A stretch of 64,000 nucleotides of DNA. It comes from Corydoras sp. C115. Lineage: Eukaryota > Chordata > Actinopteri > Siluriformes > Callichthyidae. The stretch is taken from contig JAFMOC010000387.1 in NCBI GenBank assembly GCA_019802505.1, positions 846,001-910,000 of the forward strand, in the 5' to 3' direction. A program made the translations under genes and the position numbers. Positions 34,401 through 44,200 of this stretch are shown one piece after another (within the stretch, counting starts at the first letter, position 1; every line of letters begins with the position of its first letter). The notes under the pieces are model-generated. The model ran no database searches. It was not told the DNA's origin and was given only the letters and a program-made list of their open reading frames with translations.

Positions 34401-34811
34401 TCACCCACGGAGCCGGCATCTGAACCCCTGAACCTCGAAACGGCTTGCTGAGGTGAGACAAATGTCCCCGGTGGCCACTAGGCCCCCAGCCCACCTCAGC
34501 GCAGGTCCCAGGAGACGGGAGAGGTAAAACAACACCCTCTCTCGGTCCGAAAGCTCCCGACTGGTGACCATGTCAAACACCCTGCGACAGCCGATAATAT
34601 ACGGAAGTGGCTTTAACGCCACCCCGTCGCAGGGTGCCGGGAGCTTGATCAAAGCCGAGAGAGGGAGGACAATCTCCCCATAACCTGGGACCCGATCAAT
34701 AACCCTCCTCGCTCCAACCTCCGGGGAGCGAGTACTGCAGCGATTATTAAGCGGCGTGGCCGGCGCCAAGCTAAGGAAGCCGATCGCTGCAGTAGGGGTG
34801 TGTGATGGCAT
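34401..34811 (-). CDS. Gag-like frame of the LTR element
   Basis: A 136-codon minus-strand frame. The segment SDRERVLFYLSRLLGPALRW resembles the helical capsid region of Ty3/gypsy gag (ISxLxGxAxxWA pattern). It lies 420 bp inside the 5' LTR, where gag is expected. The similarity is weak and judged by eye. Confidence 0.4.
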   Translation of the reverse strand: MPSHTPTAAIGFLSLAPATPLNNRCSTRSPEVGARRVIDRVPGYGEIVLPLSALIKLPAPCDGVALKPLPYIIGCRRVFDMVTSRELSDRERVLFYLSRLLGPALRWAGGLVATGDICLTSASRFEVQGFRCRLRG

Positions 34812-34990
34812 GGCTAGTGCCGGGTTAATAAGCCAAAATGCTGCAGCCGGAGGATGCGGCTATTGGCGTGGCTAGCGCCGATTTAAATAAGCCGGATACT
34901 GCTGCTTAAATGCGGCTATTGGCGTGGCTAGCGCCGATCTAAAAAGCCGAGTGTAGCAGCTGGAAACACGGCTAAACGCGGTTAGCACGA
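34735..34990. repeat. Palindromic ~60-bp tandem in the element leader
   Basis: Four imperfect units containing GGCTATTGGCGTGGCTAGCGCC followed by GATNTAAANAAGCCG. The core GGCGTGGCTAGCGCC is nearly self-complementary, so the leader RNA could fold. It lies between the 5' LTR and the gag-like frame, where packaging signals occur in other elements. Confidence 0.7.
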
Positions 34991-35230
34991 AAGCCAATCG
35001 CCGCTAGCGCGAACAAACAAACGAAAACAAACCCGGGACGAAAGCCGGGAAACGCGGCTAACCGCGATTAGCACAACCGCTAACGTGACTCGCGAAACTA
35101 TACAAAAAAAAATAAATAAACCCGGGACGAAAGCCGGGGGGACGCAAACGCGCAGAAATATAATAAAGAGGTTCGCTTACCCGGAGGAGGAATCCTGGAC
35201 TCTGCTACAGTTGTTGGAGGTCAGCATTAC

Positions 35231-35734
35231 TGTTACGACGGGGCGCGCTGCCCGGAAAATGACGGTGCAGCGCGGCGTGGTGGAGGAACACAGAGCCAGG
35301 AGACCAGGTAAACAAACACCAAAAGCTCTTTTAATGGCTGATCGCGGGAACACCGCTAGAACGAGTCGAGAGCTCAATACACACAGAAGAATCGGTGCAG
35401 CGGGAACGCCGCTGCGGACACGATTACACGTACAGAGAATACGTGGAGAAAAAGGCAACCGCGGAAAAGCCGCAGGAAGCCGAACGAACATTAAACAAAA
35501 CCACCATGCGAACACCCGACGTGGCGATATACATACAACGGTGTATATACACACACAATGCTGACCTACTGGCAGCTCAGCCGAGATTCCTCAAATACTG
35601 CCAGTAGGTCGCCAGTGATTAGGTAGGGCCCAATCCCTGCACAAGGGGGTGGGTCCTACCTACGGAAGCCCGATACGGCCGAAACCCGGAACACGGGAGG
35701 CAGGTGGGAGGGGCCCAACCCTCCCAACCTGACA
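35231..35734 (-). repeat. 5' LTR of the element
   Basis: 504 bp. On the minus strand it begins TGTCAGGTTGGGAGGG and ends CGTCGTAACA. A primer-binding site next to it was not clear. Confidence 0.93.
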
Positions 35735-38350
35735 TACTGAGAGACGTACACCTTTAATACTGCAGGTAGGACGATTTTGAAGGTGCGATTACGTCATACT
35801 GAGAGACTTACACCTTTAATACTGCAGGTAGGACGATTTTGAAGGTGCGATTACGTCATACTGAGAGACTTACACCTTTAATACTGCAGGTAGGATGATT
35901 TTAAAGGTCCAATTACAACATACTGAGATACTTACACCTTTAATACTGCAGGTAGGACGATTTAAAAGGTCCAATTACATCATATTGAGAGACTTACAAC
36001 TTTAATACCGCAGGTAGGACGATTTTAAAGGTGAAATATAGTGAATATGTAAGTCTCTTATTAACATCATAATAAGAGACTTACACCTTTAATAGTGCAG
36101 GTAGGATGATTTTAAAGGTGAAATAATGCCATACTGAGAGACTTACACCTTTAATACTGCAGGTAGGACGATTTTAAAGGTCTAATTACAACATACTGAG
36201 AGACTTACACCTTTAATACTGCAGGTAGGACGATTTTAAAGGTCTAATTACATCATATTGAGAGACTTACACCTTTAATACTGCAGGTAGGATGAGTTGA
36301 AAGATCCAATTACATCATACTGAGAGACTTACACCTTTAATACTGCAGGTAGGACGATTTAAAAAGATCCAATTATATCATTCTGAGAGACTTACACCTT
36401 TAATATTGCAAGTAGGACAATTTTAAAGGTCCAATTATTTCATACTGAGAGACTTACAACTTTAATACTGCAGGTAGGTTGATTTTGAAGGTCCAATTAC
36501 TTCATACTGAATGACTTACACCTTTAATACTGCTGGTAGGGTGATATTAAAGGTCTAATTACATCATACTGAGAGACTTACACCTTTAATTCCGCAGGTA
36601 GGATGATTTTAATGATGCAGGTAGGATGATTTTAAAGGTCCAATTATGTCATACTGAGAGACTTACACCTTTAATACTGCAGGTAGGATGAGTTGAAAGA
36701 TCCAATTACATCATACTGAGAGACTTACACCTTTAATACTGCAGGTAAGACGATTTTAAAGGTCCAATTATTTCATACTGAGAGACTTACAACTTTAATA
36801 CTGCAGGTAGGTTGATTTTGAAGGTCCAATTACTTCATACTGAATGACTTACACCTTTAATACTGCTGGCAGGGTGATTTTAAAGGTCCAATTACTTCAT
36901 AGTGAGAGACTTTACCTTTAATACTGCAGGTAGGGCAATTTTATAGGTCAAATTACATCATACTGAGAAACTTACACCTTCAATACTGAGGTTGAACGAT
37001 TTTAAAGGTCGAATTACATCAAACTGAGAGACTTACACCTTTAATACTGTAGGTAGGATGATTTTAAAGGTCTAATTACATCATACTGAGAGACTTACAC
37101 CTTTAATACTGCAGGTAGGATGATATTAAATGTCCAATTACGTCATCCTGAGAGACTTACACCTTTAATTCGGCAGGTAAGATGATTTTAATACTGCAGG
37201 TAGGATGATTTTAAAGGTCCAATTATGTCATACTGAGACATACACCTTTAATACTGTAGGTAGAACAATGTAAAAGGTATAATTACATCATACTGAGAGA
37301 CTTACACATTTAATACTGCAGGTAGGACAAGTTGAAAGATCCAATTACATCATACTGAGAGACTTACACCTTTAATACTGCAGGTAGAGTGACTTTAAAG
37401 GTCTAATTACATCATACTGAGAGACTTACACCTTTAATACTGCAGGTAGGATGATATTAAATGTCCAATTACGTCATCCTGAGAGACTTACACCTTTAAT
37501 TCGGCAGGTAGGATGATTTTAATACTGCAGGTAGGATGATTTTAAAGGTCCAATTATGTCATACTGAGACATACACCTTTAATACTGTAGGTAGAACAAT
37601 GTAAAAGGTATAATTACATCATACTGAGAGACTTACACCTTTAATACTGCTGGTAGGACGAGTTGAAAGATCCAATTACATCATACTGAGAGACTTACAC
37701 CTTTAATACTGCAGGTAGGATGATTTCAAAGGTCTAATTACATCATACTGAGAGACTTACACCTTTAATACTGCAGGTAGGATAATATTAAATGTCCAAT
37801 TACGTCATCCTGAGAGACTTACACCTTTATTTCGGCAGGTAGGATGATTTTAATACTGCAGGTAGGATGATTTTAAAGGTCCAATTATGTCATACTGAAA
37901 AACTTACACCTTTAATACTGCAGGTAGAGTGACTTTAAAGGTCCAATTATGTCATACTGAGACATACACCTTTAATACTGTAGGTAGAACAATGTAAAAG
38001 GTATAATTACATCATACTGAGAGACTTACACCTTTAATACTGCAGGTAGGATGATTTTAAAGGTCCAATTACGTCATACTGAGAGACATACACCTTTAAT
38101 TCTGCAGGTAGGATGATATTAAAGGTTAAATAATGTCATGTTAAGAGACTTTCACCTTTAATACCACAGGTAGGACGTTTTAAAAGGTCCAATTATGTCA
38201 TACTGAGAGACGTACACCTTTAAAACTGCAGGTAGGACGATGTTAAAAGTCCAATTATGTCATACTGAGAACTTTACACATTTAATACTGCAGGTAGGAC
38301 GAGTTTAAAGATTCAATTATATCATACTGAGAGACTTACACCTTTAATTT
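35735..38350. repeat. 62-bp satellite, right block, with ~331-bp higher-order units
   Basis: About 42 monomers. A variant with TTCGGCAGGTA recurs at about 37169, 37500 and 37831, spacing 331 bp, together with the same neighbouring variants (TGAGACATACACC, GTAGAACAATGTAAAAGG), showing higher-order repeats. Several monomers keep TTACGTCA; others carry TTACATCA or TTATGTCA. Confidence 0.96.
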
Positions 38351-38362
38351 TAATTACAAAGT

Positions 38363-38368
38363 TTTATT
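38363..38368 (-). promoter_or_regulatory. Possible poly(A) signal, minus strand
   Basis: AATAAA (plus TTTATT) lies just past the satellite edge, about 2.55 kb downstream of the CD4-like stop. It could be chance. Confidence 0.2.
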
Positions 38369-38504
38369 TACAAAGCCATCATCATATATTTATACAATAT
38401 CCTGCTTTAAATAAACACAGTCTTCAAATGTTAAGATTATGATTATTTGCCCCATTACACCTGTGTAAACAATCTGTCCGCTGTTAAATACACACATAGG
38501 GACA

Positions 38505-38720
38505 AATCTCCTTTAATAGATCTGGGGAGAAAGTTCAGGGCGCTGGGCGGATACACCCAGGACAGGGCGCCAATCTCACACACACATAAACATTCTATAT
38601 AGGGCAATTTGGAGCATTCAATTAACCTTGAATTCATGGTTTTGGACTGCGGGAGGAAACCCGGAGAACCTGGAAGAAACCCACACGGACATCAGACACG
38701 GACGAATCATGGGATTCCAA
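38505..38720 (-). mobile_element. SINE fragment, degraded
   Basis: It contains CTGGGCGGATACACCCAGGACAGGGCGCCAATC and GGGCAATTTGGAGCATTCAATT, body words of the abundant SINE in reverse. The head is lost. Confidence 0.7.
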
Positions 38721-38724
38721 CCAC

Positions 38725-39112
38725 CATGTCGCCCTCAGGGCAATTTCTATAGGAGCAATTCAAAGCAGCTATTTCACCTTGAATCCATGCTTTTGGACTA
38801 TGGGGCAATCTCAATAGGAGCAATTTAAAGCAGCCAATTCACCTTGAATTCATGTTTTTGGACTGTGAGGCATTCTCGATAGGAGCAATTCAAAGCAGCC
38901 AATTCACCATGAATCCATGTTTTTGAACTATGGGGCAATCTCAATAGGAGCAATTTAAAAAAAGCAGCCAATTCACCCCGAATCCATATTTATGGACTGT
39001 GGGGCAATCTCGATAGGAGCAATTCAAAGCAGCCAATTCACCTTGAATCCATGTATTTGGACTGTGGGGCAATCTTGATAGGAGCAATTTAAAGCAGCCA
39101 ATTCACTTAATC
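38725..39112 (-). repeat. 65-bp SINE-like minisatellite, block 1
   Basis: About six units of TTCACCTTGAATCCATGTTT / TTGGACTGTGGGGCAATCTC / GATAGGAGCAATTCAAAGCA. The unit contains the SINE word CAGTCCAAAAACATGGAT in reverse. It is followed by another SINE body. Confidence 0.92.
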
Positions 39113-39345
39113 CTCTACTAGTGTCACGGGGTGGGGGGGTGGGGGTTCTCCATGCTCATCCAGGGCAGAACGTTCCAGGTGCTGGGTAGATACCTCCAGG
39201 ACAGGGCGCCAATCTATCACTCGGTACTCACTCACTCACACATACATGCACACTCTATATGGGGCAATTTGGAGCTTCCAATTGACCTCAAATCCATGGT
39301 TTTGGACTGTGGGCAGAAACCGGAGAACCCGGAGGAAATGTGTCG
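39113..39345 (-). mobile_element. SINE fragment
   Basis: In reverse it contains the SINE 3' body from CCTCCGGGTTCTCCGG to GACACTAGTAGAGGATTAA. The head is absent. Confidence 0.75.
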
Positions 39346-39685
39346 TTATGTCGATTTTAAAAGTCAGGGTTCCGTACAGGTCCACTGGATGTTCCTTGGA
39401 TGTCCCAAGTCATGTAATGTTAGGCGTATCACATATTTCCAACTCGGAGTTCTCATTCATGTTCTCGGCTGTAAAACAAATTCGGTTCTCATGGATGTTT
39501 TTTACATATATTGCTGATTCCTCTCATTGAGAATGCCCCATTGGCAGAACTGCAGGAAGGCTGTGAGTGTAGAACGTGGGTCGTCTCGGTCCAGTCCAGT
39601 CCAATCGATCAGGTCCTGTAGAACCCTTTAGGCTGAGGACTAAAAGAAAGGCAGAATGAGTCGATTTCAGCTAAAGGTTTGTCAC
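39346..39685. other. Unassigned sequence downstream of CD4-like gene
   Basis: Non-repetitive sequence without a convincing reading frame. It could be 3' flank of the CD4-like gene. Confidence 0.4.
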
Positions 39686-39689
39686 GCAA

Positions 39690-40690
39690 CGCTCTAAAAA
39701 ACGTTCATCTTACATACATCGGTGGCGTCAACGAGCGTTACCGTAGGTGTTCTCCGGATAAATTTACCCAGAAACCTCTACGCAAAATTGTCTAATTCAT
39801 CGACCAATGGCATCGCCTCATTGTTTGTCACCTCAGGTTTGCTCTAGCTACTTAGTCTGTAGCTACTTAGTACTTAGTCTGATTAAATCGTGCACGCCAA
39901 TAAATGTTGCTCTAGCTACTCAGTCTGTGACATAAAGTTTCAATTAATGGTAAGTACCATAACACTTTATGGCATTTCTACCGATAAAGTTACGTAATCT
40001 CTACGTAAAATTGTGTCATTAAATGTTGCTCTAGCTACTCAGTCCATGACGTAAAGTTTGGTTGAAACACTGTATGGTGTTTCTACGGATAAAGTTACGT
40101 AAACTCTACTTAAATTTGTGTAGTTAATCGATCACATCATGTGCGCCAATAAATGTTGCTCTAGCTACTTAGTCTTTAACGTAATGTTTTAATTTTGGTA
40201 AGCACCGCAACACTGTATGGCGTTTCTAAAATTATTTATAAAATTGAATGAACTCTGTGCACGCCAATAAATGTCGTTCTAGCTACTAGGTCTGTGACAA
40301 AGTTTCAACTTTGGTAAGTATTGTAACGCTGTATGGCGTTTCTATGAAAAAAAATTGCACGAACTCTACGGAAAATTGCATAATTAATCAATCACATCGT
40401 GCACGCCAATAAATGTCGCTCTAGCTACATAGTTTGTAACATAACATTTCAACTTTGGTAAGTACGTAAAATTTGACATAAAATTTTTATATAATGGTAG
40501 GTACCATAACACTGTATCGCGTTTTTACATATTCAATTACCCAAACTCTATGGAAAATTGTGCAGTTAACCTATCACATCGCGTGCGCCAATGAATGTTG
40601 CTTTAGCTACTCAGTCTGTGACGTAAAGTTTCAATTTTGGTAAGTATCGTGACACTGTATGCCTTTCTACGTATAAAATTACATGAACTA
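39690..40690. repeat. ~120-bp diverged tandem repeat after CD4-like stop
   Basis: GCTCTAGCTACTCAGTCTGTGA-like words start near 39841, 39909, 40027, 40157, 40270, 40418 and 40600. They are joined by GGTAAGTACC..AACACTGTATGGCGTTTCTA and GTGCGCCAATAAATG. Units vary from about 70 to 180 bp. Confidence 0.85.
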
Positions 40691-40914
40691 GGAAACGTGT
40701 TTGTTTGTGGTAACGTCCAACTACACCAACACTGGACATACTTAACGACTTAGCTAACATTTAGCTAACTTTTTCAAAATCTATATAAACCAATCCAATT
40801 AATTAAATGACACAACCATGCATTCGTTTCGAGTACGGCCAACACCAACCGCATACCCAGCTACGTGTTAGCTAATTTGTCACAAGCTACGTGTCCAACT
40901 AAAAAAAATATAAC

Positions 40915-41198
40915 TCACTTCTTGCAGCAGCAGAACCGGGTCTTGCGGCGCTTGTATTTCCCAATCTGTTGGTTCCGAGGGAAGAGCATATTAAATTACG
41001 AGAGACAAGTTTAATCGAGGTTATCAAAACATTTCGTGGCAGTGACGCTAACCTGTTTGCACCGTCGGATGATAACGACAGCGACGCCAAGGAGCAAAAA
41101 GAAAACCAGAACGCCACTGGTGATAGCCACGACAAGCCAAATGTTCACCGGAGCTTTCACTACAAACACAGGAGCAGAACGTGCATTAGAACATACAG

Positions 41199-41269
<71 letters not shown>

Positions 41270-44200
41270 AATTCACATTACAATTATATAAAATTATATA
41301 AAATCACATTACAACCACAACCTAGCCTTACAAAAGCCACTACTCGGCACCCCAATGGGTGCTATGAGTTGCTTGGCATGTCTTACAAAACCACGTCGAA
41401 AGAACCATCCCATGGTCGTGGACCATGGGAAGGGACGGCCAAGGAGATTGACTAAATTTAGGTTAGGAACTGTCCAAAGCATCATTAACGACTGGAAGGA
41501 TAGTGGGGACTCATCGTCTTCCAGGGGGCTATGTTTAATAGCGAAAGGAAGGGCATTTCCACAAGCAGAACATGAAGGGAACCCAAGGGATTGGAACTGA
41601 AAAGCTGTGTAACTTACGAAAACCACTACTTGGCACCCCAATGGCTGCAACGAGTTACTTGGCATGTCTTAAAGAACCACATCAAAAGAACTATCCCATA
41701 GTCGTGGAATAGATGTTCTGTTTGGGAAGGGACGGCCAAGGAGATTGACTAAAATTGGTTTAGGAACTGTCTGATGCATCATTAACGACTGGAAGGATTG
41801 TGGGGACGTCTTCAAGGAGGCTATGGTTAATGGCGACAGAAAGGGCCTTTTTACACGCAGAACGTGAAGGAAACCCAAGGGATTGGGACTGAACCACCTT
41901 TGGCCACAGTTACAGCTGCAAGTCTTTTAGGGTATGTTTAGGGCATGTTGCCCATTCGGGAACCCAACAAATTCCTGGTTGGGTTCAGGTTTGGACTTGG
42001 GCCACCCTAACACGTGAAGTCAATTCTGGCAACGTTCCGTTGAAGCCCTGACTTCATGTTTAAGGTTGTTGTCCTGCTGGAAGGTGAACATCCGCCAAGG
42101 TCTCAAGTCTTTTGTGGACTCCAACAGGTGGGCTTTCAAGATTGCCCTGTCTTCCCATCAGCTCTGATCAACTTCCCTGTCCCTGCTGGAGAGGATGTCC
42201 AAGGCTTGGTGGGGGACTCATCCTACTTGAGCGGCCAGGGAGCTCAAGGATGAAGAAACCTTGGGAGGACCAAGGCTCGGTGGGGGACTTGTCTTTCTTG
42301 AGCAGCCGGGCAGCTCAAGGAGTAAGAAAACTTGGGACCAAGGTGCAACCAAGGACCAAGGCTCAGTGAAATACTCGTCCTCCTTGTGGGATCACCTTTT
42401 GCCGCCCTTACATCTGCAAGACTTTTAGGGTATGTCTCCATCAGCTTTGCTGCAAACGGGGCTATGGTTTTCCTGTGGACAGATTGCCCCACCTGAGCTG
42501 CGGATCCCGTCCTGAGTCCCCATGGGCCTCTTGGCCGCATCTTTATTCAACGCCCTCCTTGTTCGTCCTAAGTTAAGGTGGACGACCATGTCTCTACCGG
42601 AGACCGTACTATCCAGAGGCCGTACTCCGGATAATGGATTGGACCGTGTTCCGTGAGCTCGGGACATTCTCCAGAACCTTATTCCGGACCTGTCCGGTGT
42701 GTCCTTTGGACCTCACGATGCCATCGACCCCCCCATCCCCCCATCCCCCCACCCCCCCGACATTCTCTCAACCAACCTCTGAGGCCGTCACGGAGCAGCC
42801 ATATGGGGCAATGTACCCAGCTTGGATTACACGGTTTGTGGTTGTAATGTAACACAATGGGGCAAATTGCAAGGGGCATTTTTCCTTATTACTTCTGCTC
42901 TTACCGACTTCCAGTTTTACCGTCTCTACGGCTTTTTGTTGGTTCCTCAATTTCAACACACACCTCCAGGTTCCCCGGTTCTGAACGGCCACCGAGGGAA
43001 GGGAGAGGTTTAAATGCAGATACGTGTGCGATTTCTGAGGTGCGATCCATGTGATTTCCTGGTCCGGGTTCAAGGGATGACCCAGCGTGCAGGACAGATT
43101 GACGGACGAACCCTCGTGCAGAGTGCCGTTTGCAGTTGAGAGAACTACAGGGAGTAAGCAAATAGAACAATAACAATTTTTAACGTAACAATTGTAGCCA
43201 ACATGTGACCTTATGACAGTGCTTCTCAAATAGTGGGGCGCGCCCCCCTGGGGGGGCGCAGTGCGGTGCCTGGGGGGCGCATAACAAGAAATCACAAAGC
43301 AAGTGATATTAAGTGTACTGAACAAACCCTCAAGATACAACACGGAGAAATATTTAACAGGAATGACGGAGAGAAAGGCGGAGAAAGACGAAGATAATGA
43401 GAGCAACAAAAGTCAACCGAAAGCTAAATGTCGAAGTGAACGTAGCGCCTGGCTTCACTGTAACTGTAACTTCACTGTAACTGAGGTGGAGACGAAAAAA
43501 GAGCGGTGTGTCTTCTGTGTCTTTAAATGTTGGCAGCGGACAGCGTGAAGCCAAATAAATGAAGGCGTCACTTAAAGACATTACACCCCGATCACGCTGA
43601 TAACCGCTTGAGTTTTTAATCGTAAACGTGACGCGTAGAGCCAGCAATCATAACGCTTTATGAAAGCTACTACAGAAAAGCTATGCGCTGCAAAACGGAA
43701 AACGCGTTGGAGACATGAGTTCTGACTTCCTCAAAAAAAAACAAAAAAACAGCACAAATTGTTGAATTCATTTTTGTTTTGTAGGTTAAAGTGTTAATAT
43801 ATTGTGCTCCAGAATTAATATTGCTGATGAATTTGAATTTATTATTATTTATTGATTTTATTTAATTTCATTTTCAGTATCAAATGCCAGTCAGTTCAAA
43901 AATGTTTCTAGTTTAAATAAGGATTTCATTCGTTTCTGTTACAAACTAAAAAACAAAGTTAATAAAATGATTCTTTGTTCTAAGTTGATCTATATTTCTT
44001 TCCTTTTTGTTTTCTTTATTGTTAATAAGGATATATTGTTATAAAAGAGGTGCACTTAGAACAAATTTATAGACAAATGATACTACAGCGGGTGTGTAGA
44101 AATACATTTTCATCCCATTTTGTCATGTACGGGAGGGGGGGGGGCGCAAAATGTTTTCTTCTTCCTAGGGGGGGCTTAACAGAAAATAATTGAGAATCAC

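Larger units (their letters stand above)
30828..35734 (-). mobile_element. LTR retroelement without pol, inserted in satellite
   Basis: Two direct LTRs (30828-31329 and 35231-35734, about 500 bp each) start TGTTACGACG and end CCTGACA in plus orientation, flanked by TACTG at 30823-30827 and 35735-35739. The LTRs differ at about eight places, so the insertion is recent. A G-run (plus strand CCCCCCC, 31334-31340) beside the left LTR is placed like a polypurine tract on the minus strand, so the element reads right to left with its 5' LTR at 35231-35734. The 3.9-kb interior is GC-rich, has several tandem repeats and long minus-strand frames, and lacks recognisable protease, reverse transcriptase or integrase. 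It probably relied on another element for movement. Confidence 0.9.

Noticed and set aside
30345..38350. CRISPR array (regular repeats with spacers)
   Set aside because: The 62-bp units are head-to-tail without unique spacers, and the DNA is eukaryotic.
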